This document shows positions 1 to 7,757 of a DNA stretch of 29,497 nucleotides, one piece after another. Both the position numbers and the translations under genes were made by a program. The notes beneath the pieces were generated by a model. That model saw only the letters and a program-made list of their open reading frames with translations. It did no database searches and was not told where the DNA came from. The stretch comes from an uncultured Blautia sp. (lineage in GTDB: Bacteria; Bacillota; Clostridia; Lachnospirales; Lachnospiraceae). Location: positions 1 to 29,497 of the forward strand of contig URHS01000031.1 of NCBI GenBank assembly GCA_900547685.1, given 5' to 3'. Position 1 is the first letter of the stretch, and every line of letters begins with the position of its first letter.

Positions 1-16
1 GCTAAAGCTTCTATAG

Positions 17-43
17 AACCACGCGACTATCGCGTGGTTTTCT
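17..43 (+). terminator. Rho-independent terminator of a gene left of the window
   Basis: A 9-bp GC-rich stem (AACCACGCG at 17-25 with CGCGTGGTT at 31-39) has a 5-nt loop and is followed by TTTTC on the + strand. It probably ends a + strand gene or RNA lying before position 1. No gene can be assigned to bases 1-16. Confidence 0.7.
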
Positions 44-49
44 TAATAC

Positions 50-84
50 AAAAAGATGACACTCTTGCAATGCAAGAGTGTCAT
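50..84 (-). terminator. secG terminator
   Basis: A perfect inverted repeat (ATGACACTCTTGCA at 56-69, TGCAAGAGTGTCAT at 71-84) is followed on the minus strand by CTTTTTG. It starts two bases after the secG stop codon, so secG is the last gene of its transcript. Confidence 0.85.
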
Positions 85-86
85 GA

Positions 87-323
87 TTAAAATTTCAAAT
101 TCAATACTAAAGCTAACACAAAGAATAATACACCAAGAATTTTTGTTACTTTTACTAAAGTACCTTCCATGGATCGTCCTTTATTTTTTCCCCAGTATGT
201 TTCAGACATACCGGAAAGGCTTCCCAATCCCTGAGATTTTCCTTCCTGCATCAGAATGATTACAGATAATGCAATACAATCTATAATGAAAAGCACAGTT
301 AAAGCAATTCTTAAATATTCCAT
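87..323 (-). CDS. secG: Preprotein translocase subunit SecG
   Basis: This 78-residue protein is a small accessory subunit of the SecYEG channel, which exports unfolded proteins across the cytoplasmic membrane. It shows the family layout: an N-terminal membrane helix (residues 5-24, ending in a QEGKSQGLGSLSG cytoplasmic loop typical of SecG) and a second helix near the C terminus (about 57-76). The loop carries the conserved G-L-G/S-G run. The start has an AGGAGG ribosome site 7 nt upstream. It has its own promoter, whose -35 overlaps the eno stop region, and a strong terminator directly after the stop. In many Clostridia secG precedes rnr and smpB; here it stands alone at its 3' end. Confidence 0.93.
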   Translation of the reverse strand: MEYLRIALTVLFIIDCIALSVIILMQEGKSQGLGSLSGMSETYWGKNKGRSMEGTLVKVTKILGVLFFVLALVLNLKF

Positions 324-353
324 CGTTACACCTCCTAATTGCTAAGCAATACA

Positions 354-382
354 AGTGTAACACAGGAACTTTGCAATTTCAA
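354..382 (-). promoter_or_regulatory. secG promoter
   Basis: TTGAAA (377-382) and TACACT (354-359) are separated by 17 bp on the minus strand. The -35 overlaps the stop codon of the upstream gene eno, so secG can be transcribed independently of eno. Confidence 0.65.
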
Positions 383-1701
383 CTATTATTTTTCATGAAT
401 GGATTTCTATACTGTGCTTCTTTCCCTAAATCGTCTTCAATTTCCAAAAGACGATTATATTTTGCTGTCCTTTCTGCTCTGCATGGTGCTCCTGTCTTTA
501 TCTGACCGGTTCCCATAGCCACTGCCAAGTCAGCAATAAACGTATCTTCACTTTCACCTGACCTATGCGAAATGATAGCACGATACCCTGCCTTATGTGC
601 CATATCCACTGCTTCCATAGCTTCTGACAAGCTTCCGATTTGATTTACTTTAATCAAAATGGCATTTCCCGCACCCATTTCAATTCCTCTTTGAAGACGC
701 TTTGTATTTGTAACAAACAAATCATCTCCTACCAGCTGTACCTTATTTCCAAGACGCTGTGTCATCTGTACCCAGCCTTCCCAGTCTTCTTCACAAAGCC
801 CATCCTCAATAGATACAATAGGAAATTTTTCCAGAAGTTCCTCATAGTAATCAATCATTTCTTCTGTACTTTTTACCACTCTTTCACCCTGCATAAAACT
901 CTGTCCCGGAAAATAATACTTTCCATCTTCATAAAGTTCACTTGCTGCCACATCCAGAGCAAAGGAAATTTCTTTTCCCGGTATAAATCCGGCATCTTTC
1001 ACTGCCCTTACCATATACTCCAAGGCATCTTTTGCCCCCTTTAAATCCGGTGCAAAGCCACCCTCGTCACCTACAGCTGCTGACAATCCTTCTGACTTTA
1101 ATATTTCTTTTAATTTATGATATACCTCTGCGCACATACGAAGTCCTTCTTGAAAGCAGCAGGCGCCTACAGGCATAATCATAAATTCCTGAAAGTCTAC
1201 GGTGTTATCTGCGTGTTTTCCTCCGTTTAATATATTCATCATAGGAACCGGCATTCTTCTGACATTCACTCCGCCCAGATATTGATACAACGGAATTCTA
1301 AGTGCTTTGGCTGCTGCATCCGCTGCTGCCAGAGAAACACTTAAAATTGCATTGGCACCTAATTTTTCTTTGTTCTCTGTTCCATCCTCTTGTTTCATCA
1401 AAGTATCAAGATATCTCTGATTTAAAACATTTTCTCCTAAAATACATTCTGCTAATTTATCATTTACGTTCTCTACTGCTTTTAAAACTCCCTGACCGCA
1501 GTATCGTTTTTCTTCATCTCTCAACTCCCAAGCTTCGTATTTTCCTGTGGAGGCACCTGATGGAACAATAGCTTTCCCCGTATATCCGTCTTTGCCTACA
1601 ATCCCTTCTCCTACTGTCACTTCTGCCTCCACTGTGGGATTGCCTCTGGAGTCCAGCACTTCTCTGGCGTAAACCTTTCTAATCGGTAAATAACGATTCA
1701 T
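379..1701 (-). CDS. eno: Enolase (phosphopyruvate hydratase)
   Basis: Enolase converts 2-phosphoglycerate to phosphoenolpyruvate, the penultimate glycolytic step, in the cytoplasm; it needs Mg2+. The 440-residue product has the usual length. Family signatures are visible in order: VLDSRGNPTVEAEV near the N terminus, the GASTGK lid loop, NILNGGKHADN, GDEGGFAP, the metal ligands in SIEDG and GDDLFVTN, the catalytic lysine in LIKVNQIG and the signature SHRSGESED. I start it at the ATG at 1701, which has AGGAGG 7 nt upstream; a frame opening at 1731 would add ten residues containing that ribosome site. No terminator is seen between it and secG. Its partner gpmI lies directly upstream but is separated by a terminator. 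Confidence 0.97.
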   Translation of the reverse strand: MNRYLPIRKVYAREVLDSRGNPTVEAEVTVGEGIVGKDGYTGKAIVPSGASTGKYEAWELRDEEKRYCGQGVLKAVENVNDKLAECILGENVLNQRYLDTLMKQEDGTENKEKLGANAILSVSLAAADAAAKALRIPLYQYLGGVNVRRMPVPMMNILNGGKHADNTVDFQEFMIMPVGACCFQEGLRMCAEVYHKLKEILKSEGLSAAVGDEGGFAPDLKGAKDALEYMVRAVKDAGFIPGKEISFALDVAASELYEDGKYYFPGQSFMQGERVVKSTEEMIDYYEELLEKFPIVSIEDGLCEEDWEGWVQMTQRLGNKVQLVGDDLFVTNTKRLQRGIEMGAGNAILIKVNQIGSLSEAMEAVDMAHKAGYRAIISHRSGESEDTFIADLAVAMGTGQIKTGAPCRAERTAKYNRLLEIEDDLGKEAQYRNPFMKNNS

Positions 1702-1755
1702 GGTACAACCTCCTGTTTTTTTCATTTCCAATGTTAGTATTCACATTCACCGATT

Positions 1756-1783
1756 AAAATATGCCCTCTTTGAAAAAGATCAA
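1756..1783 (-). promoter_or_regulatory. Candidate eno promoter
   Basis: TTGATC (1778-1783) and TATTTT (1756-1761) are spaced 16 bp on the minus strand, downstream of the gpmI terminator and 54 bp before the eno start. It is a moderate match, but a promoter is needed here because gpmI is terminated. Confidence 0.45.
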
Positions 1784-1828
1784 AATTTTTCATAATAGTA
1801 ATTCAAATGCTTTCCACACTTAATTAAG

Positions 1829-1875
1829 AAAAACCCCGAACTTTAGAATAAACTTTTCCAATAGTTCGAGGTTTT
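1829..1875 (-). terminator. gpmI terminator
   Basis: Arms AAAACCCCGAACT (1829-1841) and AGTTCGAGGTTTT (1863-1875) pair with one mismatch. On the minus strand the hairpin ends in GGGGTTTTTC, 26 bp after the gpmI stop. Confidence 0.75.
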
Positions 1876-1900
1876 ATTTTATATTAGAATATTTAATTTT

Positions 1901-3442
1901 TTATTTTTTAATTAATAAAGATTTTCCAGTCATTTCTTTTGGCTGTTCCATACCCATTAATTCAATAAGTGTAGGAGCAATATCTGCAAGGCATCCACCC
2001 TCTCTTAAATCATAAGAAGGATCTGCATTTACCAGAATAAATGGAACCGGATTTGTTGTATGTGCTGTAAACGGAGCACCTGTTTCATAGTCTACTAACT
2101 GTTCTGCATTTCCGTGGTCTGCACAGATAAACATCTGTCCATCAACCTCTTTGATTGCTTCTACTGTTTTTCCTACACATTCGTCAACCGCTTCAATGGC
2201 CTTGATTGCCGCTGCTTCCACACCTGTATGTCCAACCATATCCGGATTTGCAAAGTTAATGATAATCACATCATACTTATCAGACTTAATTGCCTCTACC
2301 AGTTTATCACATACTTCATAGGCACTCATTTCCGGTTTTAAATCGTAAGTAGCAACTTTTGGAGATTTAACCAGAATTCTGTCTTCTCCTTCATTTGGTT
2401 CTTCCACACCGCCATTAAAGAAGAAAGTAACATGAGCATATTTCTCTGTTTCTGCAATACGCGCCTGTTTTTTGCCATTTGCAGCTAAAAACTCACCAAA
2501 TGTGTTTGTAATTGCCACTTTATGGAAAGCAACTTCTTTATTTGGAATCGTTGGATCATATTCTGTAAAGCATACAAATGTTAAATCCAATTTCTTTTCT
2601 CTTGCAAATCCAGTAAATTCATCGTCACAAAAAGCTCTTGTAAGCTCTCTTGCTCTGTCAGGACGGAAGTTAAAGAAGATTACAGAGTCTTTATCCTGAA
2701 TAGTTCCTACTGGTTTGCCATCCTTTACGATTACAGTAGGCATTACGAATTCGTCTGTTTTTTCTTCTTTATAAGATGCTTCTACTGCTGCTACCGGACA
2801 CTCTGCCTGTACGCCTTCACCCTTTGTCATTGCGTTAAATGCCAATTCTACACGGTCCCAGCGATTATCTCTGTCCATTGCGTAGTAACGTCCCATAACA
2901 GAAGCAACCTGTCCTACGCCCAGCTCTTTCATCTTATCGCAAAGCTGCTCTACATATCCTTTTCCACCTGTAGGAGGTGTATCTCTACCATCTAAGAAGC
3001 AGTGTACAAATACTTTAGAAAGTCCTTCTTTTTTCGCTAATTCTAAAAGGCCAAATACATGAGTTAAATGACTGTGTACACCACCATCAGATAATAATCC
3101 GAATAAATGCAGTGCAGAATTATTTTCTTTTGCATTTTTTACTGCTTTTAATAAAGCTTCGTTTTTGAAGAAATCTCCATCTTCGATTTCTTTTGTAATT
3201 CTTGTAAGCTCCTGATAAACAATACGTCCTGCACCCATATTTAAATGACCTACTTCAGAATTTCCCATCTGTCCGTCAGGAAGTCCTACTGCCATACCAC
3301 TGGCATTTCCTTTTACAAAAGGATATTTCTCCTTTAACATATCCATTACAGGAGTTTTTCCTTCACATACTGCATTTGCCTCACATTTGTCATTTAATCC
3401 GTATCCGTCAAGGATCATTAATACGGTTGGTTTTTTACTCAT
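1901..3442 (-). CDS. gpmI: 2,3-bisphosphoglycerate-independent phosphoglycerate mutase
   Basis: This Mn2+-dependent alkaline-phosphatase-superfamily enzyme interconverts 3- and 2-phosphoglycerate. The 513-residue length fits the family (about 510). The metal ligand Asp12 lies in ILDGYG and the phosphorylated serine, Ser62, lies in GQMGNSEVGHLNMG; later motifs include HCFLDGRDTPP, GRYYAMDRDNRWDR, FNFRPDRARELTRA, NFANPDMVGHTG and ADHGNAEQ. I start it at the ATG at 3442, which has AAGGGAG about 9 nt upstream; the frame stays open to 3490 but the extra 16 residues are not family-like. Its promoter lies just upstream and it is followed by its own terminator. It sits between eno and the ABC importer operon. 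Confidence 0.97.
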   Translation of the reverse strand: MSKKPTVLMILDGYGLNDKCEANAVCEGKTPVMDMLKEKYPFVKGNASGMAVGLPDGQMGNSEVGHLNMGAGRIVYQELTRITKEIEDGDFFKNEALLKAVKNAKENNSALHLFGLLSDGGVHSHLTHVFGLLELAKKEGLSKVFVHCFLDGRDTPPTGGKGYVEQLCDKMKELGVGQVASVMGRYYAMDRDNRWDRVELAFNAMTKGEGVQAECPVAAVEASYKEEKTDEFVMPTVIVKDGKPVGTIQDKDSVIFFNFRPDRARELTRAFCDDEFTGFAREKKLDLTFVCFTEYDPTIPNKEVAFHKVAITNTFGEFLAANGKKQARIAETEKYAHVTFFFNGGVEEPNEGEDRILVKSPKVATYDLKPEMSAYEVCDKLVEAIKSDKYDVIIINFANPDMVGHTGVEAAAIKAIEAVDECVGKTVEAIKEVDGQMFICADHGNAEQLVDYETGAPFTAHTTNPVPFILVNADPSYDLREGGCLADIAPTLIELMGMEQPKEMTGKSLLIKK

Positions 3443-3510
3443 AATATTTCTCCCTTCTATATCTATATAACAGAAATACCGATTTCTCATTTCATGTTGT
3501 TACCAAAGGT

Positions 3511-3539
3511 ATTCTATCACGAAATAGGAAATCGGTAAA
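3511..3539 (-). promoter_or_regulatory. gpmI promoter
   Basis: TTTACC (3534-3539) and TAGAAT (3511-3516) are spaced 17 bp on the minus strand, 69 bp before the start codon. A 9-bp inverted repeat (3478-3486 and 3528-3536) flanks it; one arm overlaps the -35. Confidence 0.6.
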
Positions 3540-3558
3540 TGCTTTTTTCTATAATTTT

Positions 3559-4386
3559 CTAAGACAATACTTTAGATAAAAATTCTTTTGCTCTCGGTGT
3601 CTTTGGATTTCCGAAAAATTCCTTTGGTGTACTATCCTCTAAAATTCTTCCTTCGTCCATAAATAAAATTCGGTTGGCAACTTCTTTTGCAAAGCCCATT
3701 TCATGGGTAACAATAATCATGGTCATACCTTCTTTTGCCAGAGCTTTCATTAAATCCAATACTTCTCCTACCATTTCAGGATCCAGTGCACTGGTAGGTT
3801 CGTCAAAAAGAATTACATCCGGATTCATAGCAAGAGAACGCACAATAGCAACTCTTTGCTTTTGACCGCCTGATAAAGTAGAAGGATAAACATCCGCCTT
3901 GTCCTCAAGTCCAATTCTCTTTAACAAATCAAAAGCCTGCGCCTTTGCTTCTTCACGAATTTGTGCTTTTGTAGTAGTAATAGGAAGAAGTTCTTTCTTC
4001 TGAGAAGAAAATACATTTTTCACTTTTATTACAAAATTCTTTCTCTTTCTCTGGCTCAGTTCCTGACATTTTACATACACCGGTGCCATCATAATATTCT
4101 GAATAACCGTTTTATTATTAAAAAGATTAAAATGCTGAAAAACCATTCCCATGTGACGGCGATGAATATTGATATCTACTTTCATATCGGCAATATCTAC
4201 ACCATTAAAGATAATGCTGCCTCCGGTAGGATCTTCCATACAGTTTAAGCATCTTAAAAATGTACTTTTTCCGGAACCTGAAGGTCCAAGGACAACCATA
4301 ATATCACCTTTATTCACTGTGACATTAATATCCTTTAAAACCTGAACATGATTAAAATCTTTTTTCAAATTAATTACGTCTATCAC
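3559..4386 (-). CDS. Polar amino-acid ABC transporter, ATP-binding protein
   Basis: This is the ATPase of an amino-acid importer (GlnQ/HisP/ArtP family), 275 residues. It has Walker A GPSGSGKS (34-41), Q-loop MVFQHF (about 81-86), signature LSGGQKQR (171-178), Walker B VILFDEPTSALDP and the H-loop IIVTHEMGFA. It is about 30 residues longer than usual because a lysine/arginine-rich insert (about 106-143) lies between the APVYVK segment and the EEAKAQAFDLLKRIGL helix. The start is GTG at 4384-4386, with AAGGAG 11 nt upstream, inside the permease gene (17-nt overlap), implying coupled translation. It ends the operon; I see no clear terminator after it. ARG-box-like sites upstream favour arginine or a related cationic amino acid. 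Confidence 0.93.
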   Translation of the reverse strand: MIDVINLKKDFNHVQVLKDINVTVNKGDIMVVLGPSGSGKSTFLRCLNCMEDPTGGSIIFNGVDIADMKVDINIHRRHMGMVFQHFNLFNNKTVIQNIMMAPVYVKCQELSQRKRKNFVIKVKNVFSSQKKELLPITTTKAQIREEAKAQAFDLLKRIGLEDKADVYPSTLSGGQKQRVAIVRSLAMNPDVILFDEPTSALDPEMVGEVLDLMKALAKEGMTMIIVTHEMGFAKEVANRILFMDEGRILEDSTPKEFFGNPKTPRAKEFLSKVLS

Positions 4387-5080
4387 TCTTTTTCAGGCTC
4401 CTTTCTAATAATTTTACCAGCAGAGAAATAATCAGCACCAAAACAATGTAAATCAATGCCATTACCAAATACGGTACCATAAATTCATAGCTGTTACTTC
4501 CAATATAACTAAATGCTACATATAAATCAGCAGCACCTACAAAACTTACAATCGAAGTTTCTTTAATTAAGGAAATAAATTCATTTCCCAAAGTAGGCAG
4601 AATATTCTTAACCGCCTGTGGAATTACAATTTTCACCATACTTACACTAAAGCTTAATCCTACTGCTCTTCCGGCTTCTAACTGTCCGGCATCTACAGAC
4701 TGAATTCCGCTTCGCATAATTTCTGAAATATATGCACCACTGTTCAATCCAAAAACAGCCATTGCCACAACTTCTCCTGAAGTACGAATACCCATAATTG
4801 GAAGAAGGACATAATAGAAAACCAAAAGCTGTACTACCATTGGTGTTCCTCTGAATAATGCCACATAAAAACTGCAAATTCCATTTAAAATCCGAGGCAA
4901 ACGTTTATATTTTGGAAGAACCCGGACTGTCGCAATCAGTGTACCGATTAAAATACCTACAATTAAGCCTACAATGGCAATCATCAAAGTATTTTGCAGA
5001 CCTTCCACAACTTTCACATAACCGTTCTGCTCCAGAAAAATCTCCATAAATTTATCTATTTTCTGTTCAAAGTTACCCAT
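4370..5080 (-). CDS. Polar amino-acid ABC transporter, permease
   Basis: This 236-residue integral membrane protein belongs to the HisM/GlnP permease family. The hydrophobic helices include residues about 30-52, 66-95, 120-135 and two near the C terminus. The cytoplasmic EAA loop, which docks onto the ATPase, is seen as GIQSVDAGQLEAGRAVGLS. FRGTPMVVQLLVFY is the typical 'RGTP' motif of this family. Only one permease is present, so the channel is probably a homodimer. The ATG at 5080 has AAAAGGTG upstream, 16 nt after the binding-protein stop; the 3' end overlaps the ATPase start. Confidence 0.94.
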   Translation of the reverse strand: MGNFEQKIDKFMEIFLEQNGYVKVVEGLQNTLMIAIVGLIVGILIGTLIATVRVLPKYKRLPRILNGICSFYVALFRGTPMVVQLLVFYYVLLPIMGIRTSGEVVAMAVFGLNSGAYISEIMRSGIQSVDAGQLEAGRAVGLSFSVSMVKIVIPQAVKNILPTLGNEFISLIKETSIVSFVGAADLYVAFSYIGSNSYEFMVPYLVMALIYIVLVLIISLLVKLLERSLKKSDRRN

Positions 5081-5096
5081 TTTTTCACCTTTTCAC

Positions 5097-5966
5097 TTAC
5101 TGCATTTCATTGATTGCTTCTGTGATGCATTTAGCAGGAGCAGCATCTACCATTACATATTCAATGTTTCCGTTAATTAAATCCTGTACTGCTAAAGAAC
5201 TGTTTTTATAAGTAACACATTTCGCAGGCAGGCCTGGGAATCCCCAGTCTTCATCACCTTCAATATAATACTGACCTGTTGTTCCCGCCTGTACACCGAT
5301 AGTGTCAGACTCTTTTAATTCATTTAAAAGTTTTTCAACTTCTGCCGCATCTTTGCAGTTGTCGAAAGTTGTATTGTCGCTGGCAACAATCAGACGCTGA
5401 GATGCTTCATAATAACTGTCAGAGAACGTTACCTGCTGCGCTCTTTCTTCGTTTACTGTCAGACCAGCCATCGCAATATCACATTTAGACTGTCCTACAG
5501 ATAAGCAAACTGCATCGAAATCCATATTCTGAATAACCAGTTCCTGGTCTAATTCTTCTGCAAGAAGAGCTGCAATTTCCATATCAATTCCGTAATATTC
5601 ATCACCTTTTGTAAATTCAAATGGTTCAAATGCTGCGTTTGTAGCAACCACCAACTGTTCTTTGGATGTGTCCAGTTTTGCAGATTTTACTGCAGTCGGT
5701 TCTCCGTCTGAGAAATATTTTTCACAGATTTCATCTAAAGTTCCATCTTCTTTAATTTTTGCAATAAAAGTATTTACCTGTTCTAATAATTCCGGCTGTT
5801 TTTTATCAATACCGAAAGCATATTCCTCATCTGTTAAATCCACATCAATAATCTTGGCTGTTTTTTTACCTTCGTTTTTTGCGCCTTCTTCTTTACTACT
5901 TCCACAAGCTGTCATAGACATTGCCATCAATGCTGCTAATACTGGTACCAATAATTTTTTCTTCAT
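5097..5966 (-). CDS. Amino-acid ABC transporter substrate-binding lipoprotein, apparently circularly permuted
   Basis: This 289-residue type II (family 3) solute-binding protein begins with a lipoprotein signal (MKKKLLVPVL..., Cys21 in MTACGSS). The body from about residue 103 is classic: LVVATNAAFEPFEF, YYGIDMEIAALLAEEL, DFDAVCLSVGQSKCDIAMAGLTVNEERAQQVTFSDSYY with the ligand-binding arginine, IGVQAGTTGQ and VMVDAAPA. It then stops at ITEAINEMQ, about 45 residues early. The missing closing segment is found instead at residues about 41-90, as EEYAFGIDKKQPELLEQVN and IKEDGTLDEICEKYF, matching the C-terminal tail of GlnH/HisJ. So the order is tail-body rather than body-tail. It is the first gene of the importer operon, after a strong promoter and ARG-box-like sites. 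Family assignment is sure; the substrate is inferred. Confidence 0.93.
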   Translation of the reverse strand: MKKKLLVPVLAALMAMSMTACGSSKEEGAKNEGKKTAKIIDVDLTDEEYAFGIDKKQPELLEQVNTFIAKIKEDGTLDEICEKYFSDGEPTAVKSAKLDTSKEQLVVATNAAFEPFEFTKGDEYYGIDMEIAALLAEELDQELVIQNMDFDAVCLSVGQSKCDIAMAGLTVNEERAQQVTFSDSYYEASQRLIVASDNTTFDNCKDAAEVEKLLNELKESDTIGVQAGTTGQYYIEGDEDWGFPGLPAKCVTYKNSSLAVQDLINGNIEYVMVDAAPAKCITEAINEMQ

Positions 5967-5979
5967 ATCTATCTCTCCC

Positions 5980-5990
5980 TTTATTCATTT
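5980..5990 (-). promoter_or_regulatory. Third, partial ARG-box-like half site
   Basis: AAATGAATAAA lies on the minus strand between the other boxes and the binding-protein gene, overlapping its AAAGGGAG ribosome site. It repeats the first 11 bases of the distal box. Too short to claim alone. Confidence 0.35.
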
Positions 5991-6002
5991 TCTTTGTATT
6001 TT

Positions 6003-6020
6003 TTGTATATTTATTCATCT
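6003..6020 (-). promoter_or_regulatory. Candidate ArgR/AhrC box (proximal)
   Basis: On the minus strand the site reads AGATGAATAAATATACAA. It agrees closely with the Bacillus AhrC consensus as I recall it (CATGAATAAAAATKCAAK). It lies just after the -10 element, covering the expected transcription start, where a bound repressor would block initiation. Confidence 0.6.
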
Positions 6021-6028
6021 GTTAAAGA

Positions 6029-6057
6029 ATTATAACAGTTCCTTGTTTGCTTTGCAA
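6029..6057 (-). promoter_or_regulatory. ABC importer operon promoter
   Basis: TTGCAA (6052-6057) and a consensus TATAAT (6029-6034) are separated by 17 bp on the minus strand. It lies between two ARG-box-like sites and drives the binding protein, permease and ATPase. Confidence 0.8.
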
Positions 6058-6085
6058 GCCTTTTTTTCACTTTTTTCATTTTTTC

Positions 6086-6103
6086 TTCTATATTTATTCA
6101 TTT
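6086..6103 (-). promoter_or_regulatory. Candidate ArgR/AhrC box (distal)
   Basis: AAATGAATAAATATAGAA on the minus strand shares the identical 12-base core TGAATAAATATA with the proximal site, exactly 83 bp (about eight helical turns) upstream. The pair brackets the promoter, as expected for hexameric ArgR binding. Confidence 0.5.
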
Positions 6104-6113
6104 TCAATGTATA

Positions 6114-7595
6114 TCAATACACTATAACCGGTGTATTCACCTCAATGTTCTCATAAATCGTCCGCACATTATCCAGCGGTGTATTGATACATCCGTGTGA
6201 ACCGTTTGTCAGATAAATTTCTCCCCCAAAACTGCTTCTCTTTGTCAAATCGTGAATTCCAATACCGCCATTAAAAGGCATCCAGTAATTCACCGGTTCT
6301 TCGTACTCAATACTTCCATCCGGTTTCTTCCCTACTAAAGTAAAAGGACTTGCTTTATCCTTTAATCTCCAGACACCGCCCTTTGGTGTCCCATGATTTT
6401 TATTGGGATTTCCTGTAACAACCGGAGTATCTACCAGACAAGTTCCATTTTTATAAAACCACATCCGTTGCTGATCAATGGATATTTCTACATAAGTACC
6501 ATTGATATCATTTCCTTCATGCGTCTGCCCTTTATACAGCCAGGTAGGTTCCAGTTCTCCACTTTGTCCTGCATTTAATGCAGCAATTAATGCATCTGTT
6601 GTTTTATCCTGCCATAATCTCCATCCGTAATCACCCGTAGTCAAATGTACAATTTCCCCTCCTGTTGTTTTAAAATCACGAGGCTTTCCATAAGTATTGT
6701 ATTTTTCTGACCATCCGATAACCACCGGTTTTACAAGATTCACATCGAATGTATAAGTTCCGTCTTCACCTTTTACCAGCCAGGATTTGAGCATATCTCT
6801 TGTAACTGTCTCTTTTTCATTTCCAAAGTTTACAGTAATCTCCGTAGCTGTAAGTTTGTTTAATCGCTCTGCTTCTTTTACCAATCCTTCATCACTTTGC
6901 AGCACAGCCGGCTTTAAATAGCAATCTTCCTCTGTTAAAGAAATTTCTGTTTTTCCTTCATCTACTGCTTTTTTAAGCACTTCAATGGTTTTTTCCTTGT
7001 CTAAAGCAGTTCCTTCTGCTTCAGGCACAACTTGATAAGTCGTACCATCATCTTCCACCTTTGCATCCTGAGGCAATGTCATATTAGCATCCTGCATACA
7101 TACCAGTTGACTCACTGCCTGTTTAAAACTAGTCTCATCATAAGAGTGTTCTATAGAAACCGTATAATTTTTATCCTGAAAAATCTGTATAGGCCACAGC
7201 CATGAATTCTGTTTATCCTTTATTTTGTTCAGTTCCTTGTCATTTCTATATTGAAGTTTAATTGATTCTCCACTGATAATTTCTGTTTTATCATCCTTTT
7301 CTTTAATTGTCAGAACATAACCTTCGGAATTTTTTTTGATAATTTCCTTGGCATCTTCTATTTTCTTTCCCCCATAAGAATTATCATTAATTACTGTTCC
7401 GGGATAAAATCTATTCTGATAATAAACAGCCAAAAACACATATCCTGCTAAAAAACACATTACAATTCCACCCGTGATTCCCCACAGAACTTTTCCTGTC
7501 TTTTTACTGCTTTTCCTTCTTCGTTCTCTTTTTATCCTCTGATCTGCCTTTTTTAATTCTTTTAACCTTTGTTTACTGCTCTTCTTATCATTCAT
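6114..7595 (-). CDS. L,D-transpeptidase with peptidoglycan-binding domain
   Basis: This 493-residue membrane-anchored protein has a basic cytoplasmic N terminus (many Lys/Arg to residue 33), one membrane helix (about 36-57) and a large extracellular part. The first 300 extracellular residues resemble the PG_binding_4 region found in clostridial L,D-transpeptidases. The C-terminal YkuD domain (about 365-493) begins TYVEISIDQQRMWFYKNG and carries the catalytic motif SHGCINTP, with cysteine near 469 and histidine two before it, plus GIHDLTKR. Such enzymes form 3-3 peptide cross-links in murein. The ATG at 7595 has AAAGGAAG 8 nt upstream. It is divergent from the radical SAM gene and seems monocistronic. 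Confidence 0.9.
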   Translation of the reverse strand: MNDKKSSKQRLKELKKADQRIKRERRRKSSKKTGKVLWGITGGIVMCFLAGYVFLAVYYQNRFYPGTVINDNSYGGKKIEDAKEIIKKNSEGYVLTIKEKDDKTEIISGESIKLQYRNDKELNKIKDKQNSWLWPIQIFQDKNYTVSIEHSYDETSFKQAVSQLVCMQDANMTLPQDAKVEDDGTTYQVVPEAEGTALDKEKTIEVLKKAVDEGKTEISLTEEDCYLKPAVLQSDEGLVKEAERLNKLTATEITVNFGNEKETVTRDMLKSWLVKGEDGTYTFDVNLVKPVVIGWSEKYNTYGKPRDFKTTGGEIVHLTTGDYGWRLWQDKTTDALIAALNAGQSGELEPTWLYKGQTHEGNDINGTYVEISIDQQRMWFYKNGTCLVDTPVVTGNPNKNHGTPKGGVWRLKDKASPFTLVGKKPDGSIEYEEPVNYWMPFNGGIGIHDLTKRSSFGGEIYLTNGSHGCINTPLDNVRTIYENIEVNTPVIVY

Positions 7596-7694
7596 TGAAT
7601 AAACTTCCTTTTCTCAAAGCACATCCTAATAAGTTACATTCGTTCTCATTTTACTCCAAAAAAAAACAAAATAAAAGCTTTTTCTCTACTTCTC

Positions 7695-7723
7695 TTGCAA
7701 TCCTCATACTTTTTTCATATTAT
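7695..7723 (+). promoter_or_regulatory. Radical SAM gene promoter
   Basis: TTGCAA (7695-7700) and TATTAT (7718-7723) are spaced 17 bp, 34 bp ahead of the preferred start codon. Confidence 0.7.
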
Positions 7724-7757
7724 TTATAATATGTTAACGGAAAGGAAATATTTTTGT

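Noticed and set aside
640..1044. 134-codon + strand open frame antisense to eno
   Set aside because: Enolase is certain on the other strand; the frame lacks a ribosome site and any recognisable motif.
5662..6156. 164-codon + strand open frame over the binding-protein gene and its promoter
   Set aside because: It lies antisense to a well-supported gene and its regulatory region, has hydrophobic low-complexity translation from T-rich DNA and no ribosome site.
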